Below are positions 33,225 through 43,400 of a stretch of 64,000 bases of DNA, piece after piece. How positions within the stretch are numbered: position 1 is the first letter of the stretch; each line of letters begins with the position of its first letter. Origin of the DNA: Verrucomicrobiota bacterium (GTDB taxonomy: Bacteria; Verrucomicrobiota; Verrucomicrobiia; Verrucomicrobiales; Akkermansiaceae); NCBI GenBank assembly GCA_017301995.1, contig JAFLEH010000013.1, positions 109,449-173,448 of the forward strand. Direction: 5' to 3'. The position numbers and the translations under genes are program-made. The notes beneath the pieces are model-generated. The model was given only the letters and a program-made list of their open reading frames with translations. It did no database searches and was not told where the DNA came from.

Positions 33225-33533
33225 GTGCGCCTCGCCCAAGTCATCGGTCGCGTGACCCACAGCATCCAGGACCCGTCCTTCAAGGGCGGGCGCTGGCTGA
33301 TGGTCAGTCCGCTCGATGCCGCGCATCTCAACACCGCGTGCCACACGCCGCCGCCGTTGTCCGCGCAATCGTCGTTGGTGGCCTACGACGATCTCGGCGC
33401 AGGCGCCGGCGACATCGTGGGCATCGTGGAAGGGGCCGAGGCCACCGCGCCGTTTGATTTTCCGATTCCCATCGACGCCATCACGGTGGCGATCTTCGAA
33501 ACCCTCACATACACCCCTCCCGATCCAACCTAA
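33225..33533 (+). CDS. BMC-P (EutN/CcmL) vertex protein (third)
   Basis: 102 aa from a GTG start at 33225. EutN/CcmL motifs: MRLAQVIGRVTHSIQDPSFK, GRWLMVSPLDAA, SSLVAYDDLGAGAGDIVGIV and AITVAIFETLTY. Together with the two other BMC-P genes it makes the triplet typical of PVM loci, where more than one pentamer type can occupy vertices. It ends 15 nt before the aldolase gene. Confidence 0.93.
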   Translation: MRLAQVIGRVTHSIQDPSFKGGRWLMVSPLDAAHLNTACHTPPPLSAQSSLVAYDDLGAGAGDIVGIVEGAEATAPFDFPIPIDAITVAIFETLTYTPPDPT

Positions 33534-33548
33534 CACCATCCGCGATTT

Positions 33549-34634
33549 ATGAGCAAGAAAGTCTTCACCGCCGCCGATATGGAAGCCTTCCTCAAGTCCG
33601 GCAAAACCGCCGCCGACCTGCCGAAGGACGTTCTTCTGACCCCATCCGCCAAGGACGTGCTCCGCGATGGCGTGGGTGGCGGGCGGTCCTATGCGTTAGG
33701 CTCCGCTCCGGCCGCCGCGTCCGCGTCCGCCGAACCGATCCTGCCGGACTACGAGTATCACTGGACGCCCGGCAAAGACCCGAAGACCCCAGCGGAAATC
33801 CAGGCGTTTTTCAACTCCCCGGCCATCGTCGAGGTGAAACAGCGGATGGTCGATATCGGCAAACGGATGTGGGCGCGCGAATACACCGACGGCAACGGCG
33901 GCAATCTAACCGTCCGGGTGGGTGACAACCTCGTGTTGTGTACGCCCACGCTGGTTTCCAAGGGATTCATGACGCTCGAACAAATGTGTTTGGTGGACAT
34001 GGAGGGCAAGCAGCTTGCCGGAAAATACAAGCGGACATCCGAGTGCATGACCCATCTGGCGATCATGAAGCGCCAGCCCAAGGCCAAGGCCTGCTGCCAC
34101 GCCCATCCGCCGCATGGCACCGCGTTCGCCGTGGCCGGCGTGCAACCGCCCACCTGCATGATTCCGGAGGCGGAGGTTTTCCTCGGCCAAATCGGCATGG
34201 CGGAATACCGCACGCCCGGCTCTCCCGCCAACGCCGAGGTCGTCGGCAACGCCGCCGTCCAACACATGGCCGTGCTGATGGTCAACCACGGTGTGATCAC
34301 CTGGGGCAAGGACATCGAGGACGCGTATTGGAAAATGGAAAACGTGGAGGCCTATTGCAAGACCGTTTGGGTGGCATCCCAACTGAACGGCGGCCGTCTT
34401 CTAACCATCACCGGCGGCCAGGCCAAGGAACTCATCGCCCTGCGGAAAACCCTCGGCATGGACGACAAGCGCGCCACCTGGAAGGAATGCGAACTGTGCG
34501 ACAACGCGGAATTCCGCCCCGGCACCGTTTGCAGCCTCCCCGGCGCTCCGGCTGGGGCCGCGCTCGACCCCGAGGCCGAAAAAGTGGTCCAGGCTCTAAC
34601 CGACCAGATCCTCGCCGGGATGAAGGCGAAGTAG
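33549..34634 (+). CDS. class II aldolase (fuculose/rhamnulose-phosphate aldolase type)
   Basis: 361 aa. Zinc-dependent class II aldolase/adducin fold, expected to cleave L-fuculose- or L-rhamnulose-1-phosphate to lactaldehyde and DHAP. Motifs: EYTDGNGGNLTVRVGDN (phosphate site), TLVSKGFMT, SECMTHLAIMK with the catalytic Glu, the zinc ligands in CCHAHPPHGTAFAVAG and MVNHGVITWGKD. The extra N-terminal 60 residues (KVFTAADMEAFLKSG, LTPSAKDVLRDG, then an Ala-rich linker) probably target the enzyme into the shell. It is the last gene of the operon seen here and defines the substrate of the compartment. Confidence 0.93.
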   Translation: MSKKVFTAADMEAFLKSGKTAADLPKDVLLTPSAKDVLRDGVGGGRSYALGSAPAAASASAEPILPDYEYHWTPGKDPKTPAEIQAFFNSPAIVEVKQRMVDIGKRMWAREYTDGNGGNLTVRVGDNLVLCTPTLVSKGFMTLEQMCLVDMEGKQLAGKYKRTSECMTHLAIMKRQPKAKACCHAHPPHGTAFAVAGVQPPTCMIPEAEVFLGQIGMAEYRTPGSPANAEVVGNAAVQHMAVLMVNHGVITWGKDIEDAYWKMENVEAYCKTVWVASQLNGGRLLTITGGQAKELIALRKTLGMDDKRATWKECELCDNAEFRPGTVCSLPGAPAGAALDPEAEKVVQALTDQILAGMKAK

Positions 34635-34745
34635 CATTTCCACGATGATCGCCCGCGACATCGGGTCTGGTGTCGCCCGCCAGGCGGACTGCCAATTTTC
34701 GGAAACTCCTTTGTTTGACGATTGCCTTCCATAAGGCGGCCTGCA

Positions 34746-34934
34746 TTAGGGAACCCACAGATGCCAGACCAGGTAGCAGACCAATCCGCCTGCCACGGCG
34801 GTGGCGAAACCGATGAGGCGCTTGCGGCGGAAGAAGCCCAACAAAATCATCCCGCTCAGCGAGACCACGGTCATCAGCACGGCGGAAATATCGATCGGCC
34901 AACTCCACGCATGCCGCGCGCAAGTCGCGGATTT
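34746..34934 (-). pseudogene. C-terminal remnant of a PepSY-associated TM protein
   Basis: On the minus strand 63 codons are open, ending at TAA (34748-34746). They encode HAWSWPIDISAVLMTVVSLS and then GMILLGFFRRKR, with a second helix LIGFATAVAGGLVCYLVWHL and the end WVP. This is the two-helix C-terminus of PepSY-associated TM proteins (AWSW-ID-SA block, basic turn, last helix). The upstream part lies in another frame (FVKIRDLRA at 34935-34980), so the gene appears frameshifted or truncated; the first in-frame ATG is at 34874. Nothing else fills the 450-bp gap between aldolase and sigma factor. Confidence 0.55.
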
Positions 34935-35052
34935 TTACGAATTGGCAAATACGGGAAACGCGGAGGGCATCCCTAGACGCCGTCCACCCCAGCCGAGGGA
35001 GTTTCATTTCCCAAAAATTCCGTTGTGAAACCGCGGACACACGCCGATTTTG

Positions 35053-35082
35053 TGTAACCCTGGTCCGCCTCCGCGGAGTACA
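35053..35082 (+). promoter_or_regulatory. possible ECF-type promoter of the sigma/FecR operon
   Basis: TGTAACC at 35053-35059 resembles an ECF -35 element and lies 31 nt before the start codon. The -10 region (about 35076) is only weakly recognisable. ECF operons usually autoregulate, which is the main reason to list it. Confidence 0.25.
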
Positions 35083-35089
35083 AGGGGTG

Positions 35090-35629
35090 ATGCCCGAAAA
35101 CCCCGAACCCGCGATCCCTGACGATGCTTTCGTCAAGGCCCTGACCGATTGTCAGTCGGTCTTGCGCGGGTATTGCAGGTCGGCGCTCGGGCCGGGGGAG
35201 GATGCGAAGGACGCCTGGCAAAGCACGAATGTGACGCTGTGGAGGAAATCGGCCGACTGGCAGCCGGGCACGCCGTTTCTCCGCTGGGCGCTGGCGGTGG
35301 CGCGTTTCGAGGTGCTGGCGGTGATCCGTGACCGCCAGCGCGAACGTTTGGTTTTCGATGCGGATGTGGCGGAAATGATGGCCGACGCGGGCATGGAGCA
35401 GGCATTGGAGGCGGACCCGCGCAACCACGCGCTGGCGCGGTGCCTGGACCGGTTGAACGACCGCCACCGCGGCATGCTGACGGCCCACTATCTGGCCGGC
35501 TCTCCGGTGGCGGAGATTGCCTCGGCCCACGGGATGAAAGCGGGTGCGGTGAAAGTGCTGCTGCTGCGGGTGCGGCGGTTGTTGGCCGACTGCATCGAGA
35601 AACTCAGGCCCCGCGAAGCCCATTCATGA
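35090..35629 (+). CDS. ECF RNA polymerase sigma factor, Rhodopirellula/Verrucomicrobium type
   Basis: 179 aa from the ATG at 35090, which has an AAGGGG ribosome-binding site directly upstream. Region 2 is at about residues 10-85 (VLRGYCRSALGPGEDAKDAW, NVTLWRKSADW, FLRWALAVARFEVLAVIRDR); region 4 is at about 115-170 (CLDRLNDRHRGMLTAHYLAG, AHGMKAGAVKVLLLRVRRLL). This is the sigma-70 subfamily expanded in Verrucomicrobia and Planctomycetes. The stop overlaps the start of the FecR gene (ATGA). The pair probably controls the surface-protein genes downstream. Confidence 0.92.
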   Translation: MPENPEPAIPDDAFVKALTDCQSVLRGYCRSALGPGEDAKDAWQSTNVTLWRKSADWQPGTPFLRWALAVARFEVLAVIRDRQRERLVFDADVAEMMADAGMEQALEADPRNHALARCLDRLNDRHRGMLTAHYLAGSPVAEIASAHGMKAGAVKVLLLRVRRLLADCIEKLRPREAHS

Positions 35630-37065
35630 CCGCAAGCCCGTCATCAAGCCGGATCGCCCGGATCGAGGAGTTGTTGCTGGAAAATGCCAGCCGCGCCCTC
35701 ACGGAAGACGAGCGTCGGGAACTCAACGGAATCCTGCGCCAGGATGTGGCGGCCCGCACCCATGCGGCGCGCTGGCTGGCCGATGATTCGGCGCTGGCGG
35801 ACCACTTGCGCGAGTCATCGGCGGCGGCGCTCTACGACGGGGAGGTCGCGGGTTTGGCTGTCCTGCGGCTGGCGATTTCCACGCCCGCGCGGCGGCGGCG
35901 GCCGGGCTGGCTGCCATTGGCGGCGGCGGCGGCCGTGGCCATCCTCGCGGGCGTTTGGTGGACCGCGGCGCACCGGACGGAGGAGGTGGTCGCCCGTTTC
36001 GGTGCCATGAGCGATTGCCTGTGGGTGCAGGCGGAGGATCAGTCGATGCCGGGCGATCCGTTGAAACGCGGCCAGCGGATCGAACTTTCTGCCGGCCAGG
36101 CGGAAATCGTGTTCCAATGCGGGGCCGTGACCACCCTGCGGGGGCCGTGCATTCTGGAGGTCGAGTCGGCCCGCGGCGCGTTTCTCACACTCGGCGAAGC
36201 CCGAACCCGCGCCGATGGCCCGGCGGCGAAAGGTTTCGTCCTGCGCACCCGACTCTCGCGCATCGTCGATCTGGGAACCGAGTTTGTCACCTCCGTCGGC
36301 GCCGATGGCCACAACTCGGTCGAAGTCACCTCCGGGGAGGTCGTGGTGCATCCGGAAGGTGGGGAAACCTCCCAACACCTGCGCCTGGGCGACCAACTCC
36401 TCATCGAGCCGGGAAAAGGCCGGGTCATGGTGCGTATCGAACGTGGAGACGAATCACCGGGTTTCCATTTTCCCACCATCCCGCCGCCCACCGACGCCGA
36501 CTATGCCGACGCGCGGAACGGCCGCGCCCGCATCACCCTCGGCCAAGGCAGGCTGCGCCCGCTGACAAGCCAATGGGGGGCCAGCGGCCCCGTGGAACGG
36601 CTGATCGACGGCCATGGCCAATCCGGCGAGGACATGCCCGCCGAGTCGGTGTTTTTCGAGGACAACACCGATGGCAACCTCGTGCTTGATCTGGGCTGTC
36701 CGGTATTGGTCGAAAAGATCAACACCTATTCGTGGCATCAGAATCAGCAGACGCTCGACAACCGGTTCCGCGCTCAGCAACGGTATCGGCTCTTTGGCAG
36801 CTCCGGCGACAGCCCGCCGCCGGTCGGCGGCGATCCGGCGGAGGCGGGCTGGACCTTCATCGCACGGGTCAACACCGACGAGTATTTCGGCGTCCGGCAC
36901 GCGCTGGACCGGCCGTCGCAGCAAGCCTGCTCGATCCTTTCCCAATCCGGATCGCTGGGACGTTTCCGTTACCTGCTCTGGGCGGTCGAGCCGGTCCAGG
37001 TGCCTGACAAGAAATTTCTCAACCACACATTCTACGGCGAGTTCGACGTGTTCGCCCGGCCTTGA
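35626..37065 (+). CDS. FecR-domain anti-sigma-like membrane protein
   Basis: About 479 aa. The N-terminal cytosolic part (residues 1-85) looks like an anti-sigma domain with IEELLLENASRALTEDERRE; one TM helix (WLPLAAAAAVAILAGVWW) follows. The periplasmic FecR beta-helix segment carries FQCGAVTTLRGPCILEVESA and RIVDLGTEFVTSVGADG. The last 170 residues (VLDLGCPVLVEKINTYSWHQ, LLWAVEPVQVPD) resemble a discoidin-like carbohydrate-binding fold, suggesting a sensor for an external ligand. Translationally coupled to the sigma factor. Probably holds the sigma factor inactive until a signal arrives. Confidence 0.88.
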   Translation: MTASPSSSRIARIEELLLENASRALTEDERRELNGILRQDVAARTHAARWLADDSALADHLRESSAAALYDGEVAGLAVLRLAISTPARRRRPGWLPLAAAAAVAILAGVWWTAAHRTEEVVARFGAMSDCLWVQAEDQSMPGDPLKRGQRIELSAGQAEIVFQCGAVTTLRGPCILEVESARGAFLTLGEARTRADGPAAKGFVLRTRLSRIVDLGTEFVTSVGADGHNSVEVTSGEVVVHPEGGETSQHLRLGDQLLIEPGKGRVMVRIERGDESPGFHFPTIPPPTDADYADARNGRARITLGQGRLRPLTSQWGASGPVERLIDGHGQSGEDMPAESVFFEDNTDGNLVLDLGCPVLVEKINTYSWHQNQQTLDNRFRAQQRYRLFGSSGDSPPPVGGDPAEAGWTFIARVNTDEYFGVRHALDRPSQQACSILSQSGSLGRFRYLLWAVEPVQVPDKKFLNHTFYGEFDVFARP

Positions 37066-37125
37066 TCCCTGAGGAGTTCCAAAAATCCGAGACCCAAAAC
37101 CAATCCACAACCCAACCCCAAACCA

Positions 37126-40100
37126 ATGAAACCCCATCCTGGTTCCGCCCGAGGAATCAACCGCCTTTCCGGCCTATTGGCACTGACAACCCTGGCCGTC
37201 TTTTCCAACATCAGCTTTGCGCTCGACTTCACCTGGACCGGCACCACCGCGACCGCCCACGACTGGACCGACTCCGCCAACTGGCTTGACGCGGCCGTCC
37301 CGACCACAGGCGCCAACACGGACAACCTGGCCTTTTTTTCCGACACATTCACCGCCTTGTCCGCGGGAAGCATCGACATCACCACCAACGCGCCCGCCGC
37401 CCTGACCCTGCGGTCCCTGACCCTGCGCGGACTCGGAAGCGATTCGGGCGATCCGACCGGCGTCATCATCGGTACCAACGCCTGCACATGGACCATGGAC
37501 CGGTCGGATGCCGGCAACGCCCTCATCAATCTGGACGGAATGGCGGGTACCCAGGGGCTGGATTTCACCATCGCCTCCAACATCACTCTGATTACCAACG
37601 GCGACGCGCTCACCGTTCAAGGCAACGGCACGGCGGCTTTCGATTTCACCGGAGCGCTCACCCGCAACAACCGGGCCTTCCGCAAGGAGGGCACCAGCGC
37701 GATAACCCTCTCGGGAACCATCACCGGAAGCGCGGATTTCGAGGCCTACGGCGGCACCCTGAATGTTCCCGGCAGCCTGCACACCAGCACCACTTCCGGC
37801 AAAGTGACATCGCGGGGAATCGGGGCCACCGTCAATCTGAGCGGAATCGCCTACGCGGGAACGGCCGGGCTTGGCGTCGAGGGGACTGGTAGCCAGTTGA
37901 ATGTCACCGGCGGTACGACCACCGTCACAGGCAACGCCGTTTTCATCGCTCCGGACGCGAACCAGACCTGCACCATGCATGTTTCCGGCGGGTTGCTCTC
38001 GGTGGCCGCAGGCAAAAACCTTTGGATAGGGGCGGACGGCTACAACGGAAACACCGACAACGACGGCTTCGGCGTGCTGACCATCTCGGACGCCGGCCTG
38101 GTCGATACCGGAACCACGACCACGGGCACTTTCCGTCTCGGCGGAAGCCGCGCCGGCAGCGACGGCACCGGCACCCTGAATCTCAACGGAGGAATTCTCG
38201 CGGTGAACCGCGGGATCGTCTTCGGAACGAAGGCTAACAGCGGAACATTCAACTTCAACGGCGGCACCCTCAAGGCAAACGGCACCAGCGCCACCATCGC
38301 CGCCACCACCACCGGGCGCGTCAATGTCCGCGACGGCGGCGCCATCATCAACACCAATGGCTTCAACATCACTCTAACCGAGGAACTCCAGCACTCGGAC
38401 ATTCCCGGCGACGCGGCGACCGACGGCGGACTGCGCAAGCAATGGACCGGCACCCTAACCCTGCCGCCCGGCAACACCTACACCGGCCCCACCGTCATCG
38501 AGGCGGGCACGCTCAAGTTCCCCAAACGCACCGGACTCTACGGTGGAAACGACACGCAGTGGACCGGTTCCAATCTGAATGTCGGAATGGGTGCCACGCT
38601 GGCCATTCAGGTCGGCGGAGCGGATGAGTTCACCAATGCTGACGTGACCACCCTCCTCACCAACCTGGCCGCCAGCCCCGCTCCGGAGATCGGTATGGTC
38701 GCCGGATCAAACCTCGCCATCGACACCACCAACGCCACCGGAGGTTTCACCATCAACGACGTTCTGGCCGACTCCGCCGGAGACTACGGCGGATCCCGCG
38801 GCTTCCAGAAACTCGGTGGCAACACTCTCACGCTGACCGGATTTAACACCTACACCGGCGGCACTGCCGTCAATGGCGGCACCCTCGTGATCGGCCACCC
38901 AACCGCCATCGGCACCGGGCCGCTCACCGTCGCCACCACCGCCAACACGGTCATCTACGGAGGAACCAACCTGAGCGGCGCCAACGCCCTGGCCAACAAC
39001 CTGATCCTTTCCGTCAACACCCGTATCGACGGCCCGGAAAACATCGACCTCACCGGAAACATCACCCGCAACAACGTCGGCCTCTACAAATACGGCTCCG
39101 GCACCCTCACTCTATCCGGAACCGGTTCCGGAGGCACGGGGGATCTGGAATGCTGGGCCGGCGCGCTCAACGTCACCGGGTCATGGGGCACGGCCCTATC
39201 GGCCGGAAAAATCACCGCCCGCGGCACCGGCGGCGTGATCAACTGGTCGGGCAACGGATATGCCGGCAGTCTCTACGGCCTCGGAGCCGAAGGCGACGGC
39301 GGCCAGGTCAACGTCACCGGTGGATCGCTTTCCATCTCCGCCACGGGCAGCGCGATCTTCCTCGGCTCCACCCCCGCCACCGGTTCGCAGATCTCGGTTA
39401 GCGGCGGCTCGGTGCTCGTCACCGCCAACGGCGCCGTCAGAATCGGCGCGGGCGGTTACAACGGCGCCACCTCCAACGGACCCTCCGCTCTAACTGTCTC
39501 GGGAACCGGGGTGTTAGACACGGGTGTCACCACCGGCGTCTTCGGGATCGGTAGCGGCATCGCCGGAAACACGGTTGGCACCGGGGTGCTCAACCTGAAT
39601 ACCGGCGGCACCCTGGCCACCGCCCGGACCATCACCTCGGGCTCCGTGGCCAACGGCACCCTTAATTTCAACGGCGGCACTTTCCGCGCCAACGCCGCAA
39701 CCGCCGCCGTCATCCTCGATGCCGCCCTCGGACGCGCCAATGTCCGCGACGGCGGTGCCGTTTTTGACTCTAACGGATTCGATTTCGCCATCGCCCAATC
39801 CCTCGTGCACTCGGACATCGTGGGCGATGCGCCCACCGACGGCGGCCTCACCAAGACAGGCTCCGGCACGCTCGTCCTGAGCGGCACCAACACCTACACC
39901 GGCCCCACCCGGATCAATTCCGGAGCGCTCGTCCTCGGAAGTCCCGCCGCCATCCCCAATGCGGGCACGGGCGTCACCGTCGCGGCCGGCGCCGGCTTCG
40001 GTTTCCAAGCCGCCAACTTCACCGACGCGGAAATCCAGTTGATCGCAGGCCATGTTTCCTGGGCCGCGGGCGGCACTTCGCGCCTCGTTCTCGACACCCA

Positions 40101-40479
40101 GGGCGGCAGCCTGACCGTCGGGGCCGACTTCGCCGGTGGCGGTTACGAACTGCTCGCCAAAGGCGGGGGCTCGCTTGTCCTCACCGGAAATGTCGCGGGC
40201 GTCACCATTCACTCCGAGGACGGCACGGTTGTGACCGTTCAGGGCGGCGAAATCAAAGTCGGTGGCATCACGATGGGCGCGGGCACCAATCCTGGCACGC
40301 GGAAGGCGACCATCACTTTCACCGCCCCTGGAGCGGTCGATGTCTATGCCTCGGACGACCTTGAAAACTGGGGGACCGCCATCGCCACCGGCGTTTCGGC
40401 CTCGCCCTTCGTCGAAGATAACCTAACCACCGCAAAACGGTTCTACACGCTGGTTCCCGCCGGCCAACCCGCTCCCTGA
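37126..40479 (+). CDS. autotransporter-associated beta-strand repeat surface protein
   Basis: 1117 aa. Signal peptide GLLALTTLAVFSNISFA. The body is a long parallel beta-helix-like array of Gly/Thr/Asn-rich repeats, with autotransporter-associated strand units such as GSGTLVLSGTNTYTGPTRIN and GGTLKANGTSATIAATTTG. The C-terminus (VDVYASDDLENWGTAI and KRFYTLVPAG) is a small domain found at the end of many Verrucomicrobial secreted proteins; no outer-membrane barrel and no PEP-CTERM are present. It follows the sigma/FecR operon by 60 nt and is paralogous to the next gene. Adhesin or exopolymer-binding role inferred. Confidence 0.85.
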   Translation: MKPHPGSARGINRLSGLLALTTLAVFSNISFALDFTWTGTTATAHDWTDSANWLDAAVPTTGANTDNLAFFSDTFTALSAGSIDITTNAPAALTLRSLTLRGLGSDSGDPTGVIIGTNACTWTMDRSDAGNALINLDGMAGTQGLDFTIASNITLITNGDALTVQGNGTAAFDFTGALTRNNRAFRKEGTSAITLSGTITGSADFEAYGGTLNVPGSLHTSTTSGKVTSRGIGATVNLSGIAYAGTAGLGVEGTGSQLNVTGGTTTVTGNAVFIAPDANQTCTMHVSGGLLSVAAGKNLWIGADGYNGNTDNDGFGVLTISDAGLVDTGTTTTGTFRLGGSRAGSDGTGTLNLNGGILAVNRGIVFGTKANSGTFNFNGGTLKANGTSATIAATTTGRVNVRDGGAIINTNGFNITLTEELQHSDIPGDAATDGGLRKQWTGTLTLPPGNTYTGPTVIEAGTLKFPKRTGLYGGNDTQWTGSNLNVGMGATLAIQVGGADEFTNADVTTLLTNLAASPAPEIGMVAGSNLAIDTTNATGGFTINDVLADSAGDYGGSRGFQKLGGNTLTLTGFNTYTGGTAVNGGTLVIGHPTAIGTGPLTVATTANTVIYGGTNLSGANALANNLILSVNTRIDGPENIDLTGNITRNNVGLYKYGSGTLTLSGTGSGGTGDLECWAGALNVTGSWGTALSAGKITARGTGGVINWSGNGYAGSLYGLGAEGDGGQVNVTGGSLSISATGSAIFLGSTPATGSQISVSGGSVLVTANGAVRIGAGGYNGATSNGPSALTVSGTGVLDTGVTTGVFGIGSGIAGNTVGTGVLNLNTGGTLATARTITSGSVANGTLNFNGGTFRANAATAAVILDAALGRANVRDGGAVFDSNGFDFAIAQSLVHSDIVGDAPTDGGLTKTGSGTLVLSGTNTYTGPTRINSGALVLGSPAAIPNAGTGVTVAAGAGFGFQAANFTDAEIQLIAGHVSWAAGGTSRLVLDTQGGSLTVGADFAGGGYELLAKGGGSLVLTGNVAGVTIHSEDGTVVTVQGGEIKVGGITMGAGTNPGTRKATITFTAPGAVDVYASDDLENWGTAIATGVSASPFVEDNLTTAKRFYTLVPAGQPAP

Positions 40480-40499
40480 TCCCTAACCCACCACAACCC

Positions 40500-43400
40500 A
40501 TGAATCCCCGAAATTTCCGCATCTCCGCCGTCACAGGTTCCTCACCGTTGTTCGCCATCCTCATCGCCGCCGCAGGCGCGCCATCCCTGTTGGCCGACGA
40601 ATACACCTGGACGCAAAACTCCGCCGCCACCCAGGACTGGACCGCCTCTGCCAATTGGGACGCCACCGGTGTTTTCGTCGGAGGAAATGCTAACAACCTC
40701 GCCTTGTTCGCCGATACCACCACGGCCCTGGCAAGCGGAAACAACCTGATCACCACCAATGTCCCCGCCACCCTGACCCTCCGCGCCCTCACCCTGCGCG
40801 GGCTCGGCTCCGACTCCGGCGGTCCCGCCGGCATCACCCTCGGCACCAGTGCCAGCACCTGGACCATGGATCGCTCGGACACCGGCAACGCCCTGATCAA
40901 CCTCGACGCCATGGCCGGCGCCCAGGGACTGAATTACACCATCGCCTCCAACATCACCCTGACAAACGACTCCCTCACGGTGCTGGGCAACGGCACCGCG
41001 GCGTTCGACTTCACCGGCACCCTGACCCGGGCGGGGCGGGCCTTCCGCAAGGAGGGCAACAGCACCGCCACCTTCTCCGGGACCATCACCGGCAGCACCG
41101 ACTTCGAGGTCTATGGTGGCACGCTCAACATCACCGGAAACCTGCACACCAGCGCCACGGCCGGGAAAATCACCGCGCGCGGAGATGCGTTGTACGGAAG
41201 CTCGGCCACCCTGAATCTATCCGGCACCGTGTTCGCGGGATCGGCCGGACTCGGAGTCGAGGGGACCAATTCCCAACTCAACATCACCGGCGGCACCACC
41301 ACCGTCAACGGCAACGCCGTCTTCATCGCACCCGCCACCAGCAAAACCGGAACCATGTCCGTCTCCGGTGGCACGCTGGCGGTTGCCACTGGCAAGCATC
41401 TCTGGATAGGCGCGGACGGGTACAACGGCAACACGGTCTTCGGTGGCAATGGCGTGTTGACCATCTCCGGCACCGGTTCGGTCGATACCGGAACCTCGAA
41501 CACCGGCACCTTCCGCGTCGGCAGCAACCTTGCCTCCAGCACCGGCACCGGCACTCTGAACCTCGACGGCGGCACCCTCGCCTTGAACCGAGCCATCACA
41601 TTCGGGTCGAAAACTAACAGCGGAACCTTCAATTTCAACGGCGGCACCCTCAAAGCCCTCGGCACCAGCGCCACCCTCACCGCCACCACCACCGGACGCG
41701 CGAATGTCCGCAACAGCGGCGCGATCATCGACACCAACGGATTCGCCGTCACCCTCGGCGAGGAACTCCAGCACTCGAACATCGGCGGCGACGCGGCCAC
41801 CGACGGCGGCCTAACGAAAAAAGGAACCGGCGTTCTTACCCTCGCCGATGCCAACACCTACACCGGCACCACCACCATCGAGGCGGGAACCTTGAAAATC
41901 GCCAAAGCCACCGCGCTCTATGGAGGTACCGTGGCCAATTGGACCGCCGCCAAGCTGAACATCCGCAACGGCGGCCTGCTGGCCTTCAATGTCGGCGGCA
42001 CCGGCGAGCTTTCCTCCTCCGATGTCACCACCCTGCTCGCCAACCTGTCCGCCAGCACCGGCCTAACCAACGGCATGAACGCCGGAGCTAGCCTCGGCTT
42101 CGACACCACCAACGCCACCGGCGGTTTCACCATCAACGACACCCTCGCCGACACCACCGGACCCGGCGGCGGCGCGCGCGGATTCCAGAAGTTCGGATCC
42201 AACACACTAACACTGGCTGGAACCAACTCCCACAGCGGTGGCACCACCGTCCATGGCGGCACCCTTGTGATCGGAAATGCCTCCGCCATCGGCACCGGCA
42301 CCCTCACCGTCGCAACCACCGCCAATACCGTCATCCAGGCCGGCACGGACCTGAGCGGCGCCAACGCGCTTTCCAACAATATCGTGCTCACCGCGAACAC
42401 CCGCATCGACGGCACCAACAATCTGGAGTTGGGCGGCGCCATCACCCGCAACAGCGTCGGCCTCTACAAATACGGCTCCGGCACCCTAACCCTATCCGGA
42501 ACCGGTTCCGGCGGCACCGGGGATCTGGAATGCTGGGCCGGCGCGCTCAACGTCACCGGGTCATGGGGCACGGCCCTTTCGGCTGGGAAAATCACCGCCC
42601 GCGGCACCGGCGGCGTGATCAACTGGTCGGGCAACGGGTTTGCCGGCAGTCTCTACGGCCTCGGAGCCGAGGGCGACGGCGGCCAGGTCAACATCACCGG
42701 TGGATCGCTTTCCATCTCCTCCACGGGCAGCGCGATCTTCCTCGGCTCCACCCCCGCCACCGGTTCGCAGATTTCGGTTAGCGGCGGCTCGGTGCTCGTC
42801 ACCTCCAACGGCGCCGTCAGAATCGGCGCGGGCGGTTACAACGGCGCCACCTCCAACGGACCCTCCACCATGACGATCTCCGGCACCGGAGTTCTCGATA
42901 CCGGCACCACCACCGGCGTCCTCGCCATTGGAAGCGGCGTGTCGGGCAACACGGTCGGCACCGGCACGCTCAACCTGAACGCGGGTGGCACCCTGGCCAC
43001 CGCCCGGACCATCACCTCGGGCTCCGTGGCCAACGGCACCCTCAATTTCAACGGTGGCACCTTCAAGGCCAACGCCGCAACCGCCGGAATCGGCCTCGAC
43101 GCCACCCTCGGCCGGGCCAATGTCCGCAATGGCGGAGCCTTGATCAACACCAACAGCTTCGACATCACCATCGCACAAGCGTTGGCTCACTCGAACATCG
43201 GCGGCGATGCCGCCGTGGACGGCGGACTAACCAAAGCCGGTTCCGGCACCCTTACCCTAACCAACACCAACACCTACACAGGAACCACCACCATCACCGG
43301 CGGCACCCTGGCACTCTCCGGCAGCGGTTCGATCGCCACAAGCCCGTCGATCATCGTCGGGGCGAACGCCACGTTCGATGTTTCCGGCGTCACCGGCGGC

